The notes under the pieces are model-generated. The model had not been told where the DNA came from, searched no databases, and worked only from the letters and a program-made list of their open reading frames with translations. The position numbers were made by a program, and so were the translations under genes. Below are positions 50,157 through 61,900 of a stretch of DNA of 64,000 nt, piece after piece. The DNA comes from Cardiocondyla obscurior (Eukaryota > Arthropoda > Insecta > Hymenoptera > Formicidae). Within the stretch, counting starts at the first letter, position 1. Each line of letters opens with the position of its first letter. The stretch covers positions 2,418,001-2,482,000 of the forward strand of contig NC_091877.1 in NCBI RefSeq assembly GCF_019399895.1, in the 5' to 3' direction.

Positions 50157-50179
50157 CGCTCTCTCTCTCTCTCTCTCTT
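50157..50179. repeat. (CT)n microsatellite
   Basis: Eleven CT units followed by a T run. Confidence 0.85.
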
Positions 50180-50246
50180 TTTTTTCTCTCTGACTTCAAC
50201 CCTCGTTGGAGGATTAATCCCGCTACGAAGACCACAAACGAGCGCA

Positions 50247-50759
50247 ATGCAATCGACAAGAATTAATGCGCGTTCTCGTCGTTCGATATCGCGAGCTCCC
50301 CGGGAAGAAGTTTCCGGGGTAATCGCCTTCGCTCCGTTCCACTTTCGTGGAAAAGCCGCGAAACGAGTTATCGCGGTGCGGTATTCGGGGGAGTTGGTCG
50401 ATTTTGAAATCGTACTCTCGCAGCTGCCACTCCTTTTCAATCACCGGCATCCGCATTTGCCTCGCAGACCCCGAGCCGGGGTCCATACGCCCGGGCATTT
50501 TGTGGTAAAGACGGGGATGGGTGGAAGCGAGCTCCCTTGTCCTTGTCCTCCTCACCATCATCATCATCATCATTATTATTCGCCACTGTATACCACCCGC
50601 GGAGTCGGTGGAGACCCTAAATGCGGCCTAAGCGAATCGGGGATAAATACGATGTCGGATCCCGAACTCCCGCCGCTTTTAATAGATGGTTCTTTCCAAA
50701 ATGTTGAAGGAAGCACGGCGATGTTCGTTAATTCTCAGATTACCACACGTGGGATATAG
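50247..50759 (+). CDS. Open frame of 170 codons, doubtful
   Basis: One of the longest open frames in the large intron, opening with ATG and closing with TAG at 50757-50759. AATAAA follows 11 bases later (50771-50776). The middle contains a CAT microsatellite read as seven His then Tyr-Tyr. The last 35 residues begin at an internal Met (about residue 136) and look less biased than the rest. No domain recognised, no splice sites needed. It could be an intronic single-exon gene, but GC-rich chance is more likely. Confidence 0.15.
   Translation: MQSTRINARSRRSISRAPREEVSGVIAFAPFHFRGKAAKRVIAVRYSGELVDFEIVLSQLPLLFNHRHPHLPRRPRAGVHTPGHFVVKTGMGGSELPCPCPPHHHHHHHYYSPLYTTRGVGGDPKCGLSESGINTMSDPELPPLLIDGSFQNVEGSTAMFVNSQITTRGI
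50555..50580. repeat. (CAT)n(TAT)n microsatellite
   Basis: Seven CAT-type triplets followed by TAT triplets. Confidence 0.85.
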
Positions 50760-53700
50760 CACAGCGTGAAATAAAAAATATGTTTTTGTACATGGGGCGA
50801 AAATAACGAGTTTGCAAATGTTAACGTTTCACGAAATAACTTACAAACAGGATATTATATTTTTTTTTTTTTTTTTTTTACATTAATTCTTTTTACACAC
50901 TTGAATCATTTGGTTAACAATTGAAAGTGACTGCGGAATTAGTTGAATGCCAATCGGCTCGGTATAAAAATATTTTCACTTGCGTTAGGTATACGAACTT
51001 TCCACCCTTTCGACGTAATTGCCTGACGTGAGGAATCTTTCGTCGCGGCGCCACGCGGGTTATTTGCCCGCAAATGACGGATCAGGTAGTTTAATACTGA
51101 TTTAATCGACACCGACGCGACTCCTGTAATCGAGAGACGATTTATAGCAAACCAGTTTGACTACTCTTACTCGGCCTTACGCGCTCCTTTCTTTGGCCAC
51201 CGATGTTGCGCCGATGTTAACGACGCGCATTTTCGGTGTAACGACGGATACGATCGATGTAACGTTCCAAATTTGCTCGGCTGAACGGCTTGTCTCGCGC
51301 GAACGTGGCCGGATCAATGTAACTGACATTTTGTGACGTAACACCAATCGGGTGCCGTTAGTTTCTTCCAGATTAAACCCGTCAAAAAGTTTCGAAAAGC
51401 GGAACCGTAGGAAGTGTAATCGGAAATATGAAAATAAAATTAATTAACAAGTGTAAAATAAACGGAACGTACCGGGATAAGATTGACAAGAGTGAGGATT
51501 ATAAAAATGATACGACTGGTTGAAAAAAAATGTAAAAGACGAATGTTATAAATAGCTTTTTATTTTCAATATTTTTTTTTTTTTTTTACAGTTTCGAATT
51601 TTTGTAACACGTGTTCTTATAAACTTAATTAATTAAGATATGTATACATTTAGCAAATGAACACCGAACGAAGACAGAAGACGCGAACATTCGTTAGCGA
51701 TGTGTGTTGTTGATATGCTATTTTGTAGTGATTTACTATTTTTTATGAATGTTCGCGTTTGCTGTTCGTTCGCTACGTGCACGCACACTTTTAGACGTCC
51801 TCGTCTCGTATTCTTTGTGTTACGAATCTAACGTCAAGAGTTCCCTAATCGATATCAATCTAATCGATCATTGATAGCACCTGGCCGACCTAGTGGTACA
51901 GTTAGACGAGTGGGAGTGGGTATTAAACATCACGGCTGCGAGAGAGGATCGAGGTTAACGATAAGTTCTCTCTCCCGTCGCGGACGGATGAACTTCCTCC
52001 TAAGGGAAGAGAGAATCGACGTGGCGCCGAGAGTGGATTATCGATTCGAATGACACCTAGAGAAAATGTGCCCGCGGTGGTACCTTACGTGATTTATGAA
52101 CTCAAATTCCATCCGCAAAGGGAAAGGGACGAATACGAAATGGACCGATTTCACGCCACGCTGGCCGTAGTTGGGAAATTTTCTCGGCCAAGTTCTATTA
52201 AAGAAAGTGGATCCGAGAAGAAGTCATTCTAATAATTGCTCTGAATGATTAATTATTTGTTGCCGGGACTAAATATAGTTTCTAAGTTTTTTTTTCTTTT
52301 TTTTCTTTTCTTTTTTTTCTTTTTTTTTTTTCCTTTTATTTATTCGATGAATGTAATGTAGCGCGGCTCCAGCGGGGATTACTCAGTCCTCTCTTAATCG
52401 CATTAGGGCGATACGTTCCCTGGGGGGCCGAGCAAAGGCTGGCGCGAATTGTTTCCACAAAATTGCGACATGACACCGTTTCGCCGTCGCTAATTTACCA
52501 GAGGAATTATGCTAGCCGCCGCGCTTTAGCTTCCACGCCTCTCGCCGCGCTTCTCTCGGTATACCGACCCACTTTTCTCGTTATCGTAGCAAAACTATCG
52601 TCAGCGAATCGCCGATACAAGTTGGCCCGCTAACGTCTGTCAAAAGGTCGTCGAAGGCATCGCACTTTTCCTTTGTCGTCGCGACAGAACGTTGCGTTAC
52701 ATATGGAATCGCACGTACTGGTGCTCTCGACAGTCGTGCATACGGTGCGTCCCTTGAATGCCACACATGCTTCGATGCTATTTACTTTCGAGCAAGCTTT
52801 AATGTAATTTGCGTCCTATATTTACAAAAATTTTTCTCATCCTTATTTTATATAAAAGAAAATTAAGTTGCGCAGACGTAAAAAAATTTTTCATTCACGA
52901 AAGAAAGAGAAAGATTGGGTTTTAACAAAAGTAAAACGTTCCAATGTATTCCATCGAGTTTATACCGATTGCACTACAAAGATACCGAATAAGATAAATC
53001 GGGGATCGAATTGAATTCATTCATCGCATTCGATGGGCGAGCATGCGGCGGAAAAATCGGATCCCTCGGCTCAGGTAAACTCGAGCAACAAAGGGGTGGC
53101 GGGCGTGAAAAAAGCCATATATCGTGCACGTCGTTGAAAGAGCTCGACGAAGGAGGATCTCCTCCTCGTGTGTGTATAATGGAGGCTCGAAAAACGAGGC
53201 GAAGCGAGGTGAAGAGAGCTGACCTACTGTGGCAAGTGGCTCAGGGCCGTCGCTGTCCAAATCGACCCCCAGATCGCCCCCCCTTCCCCATTCTCGGGCA
53301 TTCTCTCTTCATCCGGTACCACGGCGGTAGTATTCAGGTCTGTCCATCTCTTTCTTTTTCTCTTCCTCTCACGGACGCGATGCCCTCGCAGGCCGCTCCG
53401 TCCTCCTCCTTCGTTTTCTTCGTTGACCTCCTCGCTACTTTTCCCTTTACCCTTTTCTATAGCGCTGCGATCAGGATTCTCTAACGTTCGCCGATCAGCT
53501 AAATGGACCGTAACGTCGAAGCTGAACGATAATGCCCGCGGTCTGTCGTGACGTCGCCCTCGCGCGATAATGGCATACCGATTTTAGAGCGATTAGAGGC
53601 GAGCGGTTTGTGCGAGCGCGAGGGTGAAAGCTTCGATAATTGGGAATGGTGTAGACCCGTGCCACAGAAAGATCGAGTTAATACACGGCGGCTTCCTACT

Positions 53701-54818
53701 CGAGAGTGCTTTCTAATCGATTCCACAACTACCGTCCTAATAGAGCCATCGCTCGAGATACGGTATTTGAAATTAGCGGCGCGTGTTATTTGCTCGCTTT
53801 AAGTCCTGCTTCCGTCTAATCACTCCGATTGTATGCACTATCGAGCCGAGGATTGCGCAGAAGAAATAACAACGCCTCTATTTAGAATGTGAGAAAATTA
53901 TATTCCAGCTCGTGTCACGGCGTGCGCTTTCGATAAATAAATCGCAGTCCCATTCTCTTCCTCGAATGAGAGATTACGATTTAATTGATACGTACGTATA
54001 TATTTTTTTTTAATAAATTACAAGCCACGAAAGTTTCGATAGAATTAACTTTTACTTATTGAACCGTCGTCTCGGGATCTGCGATACGCGGAACTAATGC
54101 GGTACGTTTGATCTAATAGGGTATACGGCTGCACGTATCGTTTATTAACCGCGGTTTGATATCCCCGACGGGATTCGTGACCGGGACCCGCACCTTTTTG
54201 CGCTCGGTCGACGTAAACGCCCACCCGAGGAGGAAAGTGAATCACAGCGGCGGTCGCCGAGTGAAAATCATCTAGTGAAAATGTGAAGGCCGGGTAGAGT
54301 GGCGATTTGAAAGTTCTGCCGTAGCTTCCAGCTACAAGTCGATTTTCACTCCGCCGCCGTCGTCGTGGATATACCCTCGTGAAACGCTCGGCAAAAGGTC
54401 GACCATCGCGGATTATTGTACGAGCCCAGGCTATCGCTTTTACATACATGCACGTGCAAGCGCAGCTAATGCGCCGGCGAATGCTGCGAATCACTCCGGC
54501 GAAGTGATGCACGCCGATCTTGCACTGATGTTTAGCTCAAAACGTATACATTGAAGTGTACATCATGTATGCATGCCTTCCGTTTATTACGTCTTTTCGT
54601 CGATATTTAAAAAGTATTTTTATCTATGTTACGTATTACATTCGAAAATCAACAACTGCGTATTTTTCAGATCTACGTGCTTTATCTGTAATTTTTTTTA
54701 TTTCTGCCTAGTTTTTTATCTCGTCAGTTTTTTTTTTTTATTATTATTATTATTATATATAACTCCCTTTGATATGTATTAGATAATTAATCGAGACATC
54801 TTTGGCTTTTGATTTCAG

Positions 54819-54875
54819 GTGTTTCCTGTGCACTTCTTGAGCGACATCGCAAGGTGAAGCGAACTATGCCAACAA
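54819..54875 (+). other. Exon with ATG ten bases before its donor
   Basis: 57 bases between acceptor TTTTGATTTCAG and strong donor GTGAGTAAA. All three frames contain stops or no start except the ATG at 54866, which reads Met-Pro-Thr and leaves one base before the donor. It may be the first coding exon of the large gene, or a last leader exon. The product cannot be identified from three residues. Joining directly to the exon at 63729 gives an early stop, so another exon must follow if it is coding. Confidence 0.5.
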
Positions 54876-57800
54876 GTGAGTAAACACATATGCAGATTAT
54901 TTTACCTTTACTTTATTGCTTTTATACGATATGACGACATCTCATTTCTTCCTTTTCGTTCTCGTCGTCTCACAAAGTCGAAGAGAAACCGGCGCGATCT
55001 TGAGCATTGATATTCAACAGACTGTCTCAATCGCATCCTTTAATTAGCATATGCTTTAATCTTCAAATTAGACTATAAAATCAAATAAAACTATTAAACG
55101 AAAACAACATTTCATTTACAATACAATAAATAACGTAATAGATACGCTTATCAATAATTAACAAATTGGTATTAATATTCAAAAAGTCACCAAGTATTAC
55201 AAAATTGCGACGGCAGATAAATATTAAACTCAATTAAGTCGAAAGTGTTTTTCAGAATTAAAAATTAAAAATCCAATTCTTATCTCAAATTTAATTTACA
55301 CTTTGACGCAATTCTTTATTTTTCTTTTTTTTTTTTTTCTTTTTCGTAACGCCAAGTCTCGTCGCAAGTGAAACATCTCTTGTCGGCTTATCACTGACGC
55401 CTCTTCCGCATGCTTTATCGTAATTCCGCGTGCGAATCCGTCGCATTACTTCTTTATCGGGACATTCATTCTTGCGCGATGAGCTGCGAGTGTTTTATAG
55501 GCGCGAGCGAGATGGAGCGACGACGAGAACAAAGAGGAAAAAGTGGCAATTTGTACTGTTGTACGTAGACAACGATATTTCGCAGCTATTGCGAATACAT
55601 TCAAACGTGACATCATTCGTCCTCGCGATTACATAAAGATATCGGCATCGTTAGCCGCCAACATCGATAATCTTTACTCGATTCCTTATTACTGCGCGCG
55701 CGCGTTTAACGCGCACGTTTAGCGCTAATGTGTAATCGCGTCGTGACGACATTTAAGAACTAATGGCTGCGCAAGCGACCGCTGTTGAGACAACCGGGTT
55801 AAGGAAAAAAAAAAAAAGAAATAAAAAAGAAAAAAAAGATCCGTAAGCTTTGTGTCTCGGAAGCGCCGAGAACCGGAATGCCGCCGAGGCCACGGTAATT
55901 TTTCAATTACATTGGGTCCGCTTTATTTCACAATTTAATTTAATTCGTGTATCTTGTAACGTCTTGGGGTCTCTTATAATTTTATACATTGCGCACGCCG
56001 TATTTGTGCAAGTTGATACTTATTTCGTTCTTTACAGTCATTTCGAGCGGACTTTAATAAAATTTGGTCTTAAGCTCGATACACGGGGGGAACGTCCCAA
56101 TTACGTATTGTTTGAACAATATTTTCATAACACGTAACGTAACGCGATAATACACTACTTCCGAAAATTAATTATAATGGAAAATTTTAGTATGTCAACG
56201 TCATAATATTGACCTCAAAAATTAAAAGAGAACCCAGTGACCTGCATACTATATATAGAAAAGATAAGATCAACTGAGCAGTAAAAATTTGCATTATATG
56301 AATTGTGAAAATCGCTTTTTTTTTCTTTCTTCTTTTTTCACAAACCCCGGATACGAGTTTCGACGTATCGTTAATCGTTGATTGTCTACACTTTCCTCGG
56401 ATTAGGCAAAAACGTTCAACTTTTTTTCGTTATTAATTCATTTACGGAACAGCACTGTAATTAAAATATTAACACTGCAATAGACAGCAATAAGTATTGT
56501 AGGAAATTTATTTATTACAACAGCGAATTAATTAAATAATTTTTCCACCCGATATCTTTGAAGCTGACAAGTATATTTAGCTGAAAGAAAATTTTACGAG
56601 GCTCGTGTAACATCTCGGGGTATTCCAGATCGAGCATTGGCATAGTCGCGCTTACGCGTTCGTTCGATCGCGTCAGCATCGTTCTCGTCGCCGAGGAGGC
56701 TAACTGTTTGATTAGATTAACGTGTGCAAATAATGGCGACGGTGATTCGACCTCGGTTCCATGCGGATCGTTAGGCTCTGTCGAAAGCCTGCGGAAAGTA
56801 CGACGGAAAAGAAAGCCGCGACCGCTTCCGGGGTCGGTGGAGCGGCACAATGGGCGAGGGCGAAGCACGTAACCGCGCTATAGCAACCATCGAAATGGTT
56901 ATTTTCGACGATGAGGCCGTCTAGGACGTGGTAAAACGAGCACTCGAGGACATCCTATGTGTATTTGTGCATGCATGTTTGCGTGTACATACGTATGCGT
57001 GTATTTGACGACGTATATTCCTCTTTGCCTCTCACGTTGCCGGTCCCATCCATTCTACACCCGGCCGAGCCTACACGTAGACGTAACTTCAACACGACCT
57101 CCGGCGTTTCCTGCTTGTCGTTCAGCGATCGATAATAGTTGGTCAGTGATCGATCGCCAAACGAGACGAATTAGTATCGCCGGCACGAGTTAAAACCGAA
57201 GAAAAGCGATCCCCTCGTCTCAAAGGACTTCTCGCATCCGCGCAAAATGTTTCTAAATTAGACATTCATCCGTCTCGAAATTCAAATACAAATACTCGCC
57301 TCTCGCGCCGGAAGCGCGTCCGGTCGAATATCGTAATCGAATTGAATTTACACAAATAAGTTATGTGGACAGCCTCGGGTCGGGTCGGAAATAGAATCTA
57401 ATGAGTTAGGCGAATATGCAAAGTGGATTTAACAGCCTCTGAACCTCTTCGCTTTCGACCTTCTATCCCCCTTCGGTCTCGACTTTCGAAACGCTCGCTC
57501 CGATACCTCGAGGTATATCTTTTATTCTCGTTCGCCGTGGGCCGATCCAGAGAGGCAGTTTTCATTAGGCCCCCCCGACCGTATCACGGGACGGCTATTT
57601 TGCCGAGCGACGTTATTCGATATTAGTTTATTCCGAGCGGCTGTGATCGATAGCGCCTCGTCGTCATGCGGTGAGAAGCGCGTGCAAAGAGCACACGTTG
57701 TTCTACATCGCTTTTAGATTGCGGAATGACCTTAACCCCAGTATTGGTAATCGATGCAATTGATCGGGGTCTCTCCACCACCCCGCGGAGGCATCCACCG

Positions 57801-59421
57801 GCCATCCCCAGGGCTGCCGAAGGCCACGGTCGACTAATCCAAACCTGGTTGATTCTCGTGAAATATGCATCGGGAATCCTCGCCGAATTCCTACCCAGGC
57901 GCCCTTTTTAGCGATCCATCATTTTTTAAATTGCCCGGACTATAATAAAAAGCCGCCCGCCGTGTCCCTCGCTCTTAAACGGGAAATAAACTCTCCGCGT
58001 CCACGATGTGTTTATTAATAATTTATATTATCTGGTCGTAATTATATTCCCCGGCGTCGTTCCACAACGATAAATGCAGTCAATGTAAGACCGGCCGACG
58101 TAGGTGGTCGTGTTTTATTAAGTAGCAAATAGAAGGAAAAGGAAAACACATCCTTAGTCTCGTTTTCTCGTAAGCGAGGCAATTTAGACTCGCGGTCGAT
58201 TCATATCGATGTTAACTTTCGCGAAAATTAACTGTCGCTCTGATAAATAACACTTGCTTCACGTTCGACAAATCTCGGTAATTAAACTATACCGGTCTTC
58301 GTGAATTGAACCGCGAACCAGTTCGATGCGATCTTGGGATCATCGCGGCTACAGTCAGCCTTCGCCTCCGTACGTTTTACGGTCGAACGAATCCGAACTC
58401 GCGCGCAAGAGTAATTAAGTTAACGAGCCGACCCGGGAGCACCGTTAATTAATTTGTCATACCGGGCTCTTCGGTAAATTCTGAATAAGACTATTAAGCG
58501 CGTTTCCGTTCATCTCGTGCACGGTGCGCGAATAATGGACACGTTTAATCCTTGTTTTTTTTTCTTTCGCTCTCTGTCTTTCTTTCTTACAAATGCTCGC
58601 ATAATATGCACTTTACAATATCCCGCTACGTTTCCTACTTATGATTTAAAAAAAAAGAAAAAGGTAAAAAAGTTAAGATCGTCTTCGCAAATTACGAAGC
58701 GAGATAGAATTATGCTTCGCAAAGTATATGAAATTGCTGAAACAATCTAGAGGAATTTGCTGGTATCTAGTACGGATTTCCTATTCGATAAATAAATATT
58801 GTAACTAGTTGATGTAAAAATGATAAAAAAAAAAAGGAAAAAAATGGTTACATCGATCGGTGTCGCGCGCGATAGGGTCTCTCTTTCTCTCTTAAAGCGG
58901 AGATCGCCTAACGCGCGCGCGACGCCTTGGCCCACAAGAGAGGTGCCGACCTCATTTTTATTACAATTCAAACGCGCCCTCCCACCTGTCCTCCCAGAAG
59001 AAATGTCAGCGATTGTCGGCGGAATCGGGCACACGGAGAAATCTCTTTCGTCGATATGAATAATATCGGCTACGCGGACTCGTCGGGAAGTGGGATTTCT
59101 TGGCACGCGACACGCCCGTATTGTGTTCCGCGATCAACATTAAAGTTTAATTTCACGGATTCAACGAGGCGTGCTGTCGGGGCGAGAGTGGAAGAGAAGG
59201 CGCGCGGATCCGAGATGTGCTTTCAGACCATCTCGGCCCGCGCGGGTTTCCGCGCGATCGCGTATCCGCGCGAGCATTTATTTTTCGCCCGTATCGCCGG
59301 TGAGAGTGCCGCGGAGACGCGTGTCAGCCGCACAATGAAGAAAGTGGAAAACAACGGCTGTCGTTTAAGCCACTTTTGTATTAAGGGAAAGTCGGGACTA
59401 GAACGTGTGCAGTAAACGCGG

Positions 59422-59569
59422 ATGCTCTCTCGCGAGAAGGGAACGAGGTTCGCCTCGTCGAGGCAGCGAAATCGAGCCCGAGAACCGAGCTTGATATCCG
59501 CGGATCAGCGGAATTCGAGCGGGGTCGGATTCATCCAGCTCCCCGGTCCAGCTTCGATCCGCGTAAGTT
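59422..59569 (+). other. Candidate first coding exon, weak
   Basis: ATG at 59422 opens a frame that reaches the donor GTAAGTTTC at 59570 after 49 codons plus one base. The predicted peptide is Arg/Ser-rich without a recognised motif. No acceptor was identified upstream, so it would have to be an alternative first exon. Confidence 0.2.
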
Positions 59570-61154
59570 TCTCGGAACGATCGTCACCGGCGCCGTCGTT
59601 AGAAGTCGCATTTCGCGCGATATATTCGTCGCCGCGTATAGAGCGTGTCGTTCTAACGGTCTTCCGCCTTGACCGAGTTGAGCGAGGTCCGTGTCAGATC
59701 CCAGCGTCTTGACTTTGACTCCGTTTTATCGTAAAAGTCATTTCCACGATCAATTACCCGACCGTGAAGCCGACCGGCGTGCCCGCGGCAGCCCGGCGCG
59801 ATTCGTCCTCACCGTCTTCCATCGCCGATGCATTTAGTCGCGCTCGCTTCGATCGTTTATTTATCGACTCCCCCGTGTTTCCGCGAGATCCTCAGAAAAG
59901 ATTCTCCCGTCCACTTCTCACCTACGGCTCGCTCGCTGTCTCTCTTGGAGCGAGGCCAGTTCCCGCCGCGTGCTCCTTGAATCGTTAACACTTTAACCTT
60001 TTCGCGAATCGCGGGTTTCCGAAAATAAATCGACGCTAAATGTCCCTCTGTTAATAATGCCAGCCTTCGATATTGATTTATATGAGTTACTTCGCTTTTT
60101 AGAGATACGAATGCCACGAGGCTCGCGTGGTTCACGAATGCCATTTTTATCTCGTTGCCCCGCTGTTGTCGCGGAGTAACAAGTAACAATCCGCCGTTTT
60201 GTAGGATTCACGAGAAATTTACGAGAGTTTGGGAAATGTATACTGTAGTATATATCTCGTGGTTAGCTGCCGGGCGACTTTCCGACGTTGTGTCGAGTTT
60301 TAGCGGCGAGAAGACGTCATCCTCAGGGTTCTCTCGTGGAAAAGTCCTGACGAGGAAGCCGTTGGGCTTCGCTCGAGGTCGTCCGCGAGCTGCACGTTTC
60401 GCGATTTGTTTTCTTTAGTAAAAATTACGGCGTATACCCGAGAGGTGCAGATGTCTTCGGAGTGGCGCGTGTTCGAATCGAGCGATAGAAAAATAAAGAA
60501 TAAAGGAGTAGCCGGCGAAGAGGAAAATTCGACAGCTTCGCGGAAAAGCACGGAAGGTTCTAAATACTGGCAAACTTTGGCGTTTCGCGATCTCGTCGAC
60601 CGCGTTTGGATCTCTCTTTTTAGCCGCTTCGCTTGGCATTTAATCGACGGCCATGAGGAACATATGCATTTACAAGCGTCTATTTACATACGCGGTCCGA
60701 CAGGCCGCACAAAAGCATTAATAATTTATCTCCTCGTGAGAGACCAGTCTATGATAAAGTGATAAATTTAAAGACATGTCGTACATAAGCGTTTTGACAT
60801 TGTCAGGTGGAATAACGTCTGATAATAATTTTGTAACGAGTAACTAATTTGTTTAGTGGGAAATAAAATAATCGTTTAACCCAAAGCGAACGCGTGAGCG
60901 CAAATAGAATAAAACAGCCTGACATTTTTATGAATAGAAAATCGTTACTCGCGAGCACATCTTGCCTAGTTTATGACACGCGGAAGATATCTCGGGGCGA
61001 GATAAGCCATATAAATCGGAAACATGAATACGTAGCGTAGTTGTGGAACATCTAGATATTCGCGTTAATGTTAAACGCAGCCGTACAATGCGTTCCAACT
61101 CATATCTAGCGCCGCTATAACATACGGTCTCTGCGATTCGCGTTATAATGCCGC

Positions 61155-61182
61155 GAGAGTAAAAGAAAGAGAGAGAGAGAGA
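61155..61182. repeat. GA microsatellite
   Basis: AAAGAAAGAGAGAGAGAGAG tract, a simple repeat. Confidence 0.8.
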
Positions 61183-61249
61183 CGAGAGCACGTCTTAATT
61201 TGTCTTTTAATCTCTCCTGTTCACGTGCATATTTCACGCCGGCCGCATT

Positions 61250-61900
61250 AATCAGACATCGTTCGGCGTGTCGACATTCGACATGAGAACGTTGCTCCAG
61301 GCTCCCCCGGCGCGCCGAGAAATCGCATCGGACTCGCCGGAGCATAGAATGGTATGGAGCACGGGTAATAGTGGTGGTAGTGGAAGTGTACGCTCGCTCT
61401 CATTAGCCATGGTGAGTGCTCGACATGGTGCGGTACCACCACCGTCGCCGTCGCCGTCGCCGCCACCGCCGCGTGGCATAGGTGGTAGCTTCGTTCTATC
61501 GACCGAGCGAGCGGCTCGGCTCTCTCGTCCCGTGACCTGACCTCGTCTGAACCCTCCGCCGCCGCTGCTGCTGCTGCTGGCTGCGCCGCTCTCTCTATCT
61601 TTCTCTCTCCAACCTCATCTCTCTTGCTCTCTCTCTCTTTCTCCGCCTCGTTCGTTCCAACGCAATCACCTCTCGCGGCATTACGAGCAGCCGCTCTTCT
61701 CTTTTCTCCCTCGTTCCTCCCTCCCCTGAAAACCATCGCCATCGTCGTCGTCGTCGTCGTTGTTCCCCTCCGCACCCCCGCCCTTCTCGAGGCCTGCTCT
61801 CCGCCATAGTATCTCGCCTCCACCCTCCGCGGAGAGCGCGATAGAGCGCTCTCGCGCTCTCCTCCCGGTGGCTTTCTATACGATATTAGCGTGCCCGAAC
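61250..61900. other. GC-rich low-complexity island
   Basis: Contains CCG/CGT triplets (61437-61476), GCT triplets (61566-61580), CT-rich DNA (61590-61640) and CGT triplets (61740-61761). It resembles the block at 701-3420 and may mark a promoter region. Confidence 0.5.
61283..61411 (+). CDS. Candidate first coding exon, 43 codons
   Basis: ATG at 61283 opens a frame of exactly 43 codons ending at a strong donor, GTGAGTGCT (61412), in phase 0. The peptide is not low-complexity at first (MRTLLQAPPARREIAS), then Gly/Ser-rich (STGNSGGSGS), ending SLSLAM. Beyond the donor the frame turns into Pro/Ser repeat and stops at 61538-61540. The next good acceptor downstream is at 63728, and the exon there is open in the matching phase. 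No homologue recognised. It lies in a CpG-rich island that could be an alternative promoter of the large gene. A 225-codon antisense frame (61248-61925) is probably a shadow. Confidence 0.35.

Larger units (their letters stand above)
26440..54818 (+). other. Long intron or spacer, no supported gene
   Basis: About 28 kb without an exon I can defend. From about 27.7 kb the sequence is CpG-rich with many short open frames, interrupted by T or A runs (for example 28120-28138, 33808-33824, 35271-35296, 39480-39496, 40289-40306, 41524-41541, 50861-50879, 52288-52332). No repeat-element coding sequence was recognised. TAATTA-rich patches suggest regulatory DNA. Confidence 0.5.
54876..61282 (+). other. 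Intron or spacer, no supported gene
   Basis: Mixed AT-rich (to about 56.5 kb) and CpG-rich sequence. Open frames such as 58927-59415 show no family likeness. One frame (59422-59569) ends exactly at a strong donor and is listed separately. Confidence 0.5.

Noticed and set aside
53011..53484. 157-codon plus-strand frame
   Set aside because: Mixed low-complexity with a CT-rich C-terminal half; no family likeness and a long antisense frame over part of it.
58927..59415. 162-codon plus-strand frame
   Set aside because: No recognised domain and no splice sites. Lies in CpG-rich DNA where long chance frames are common.
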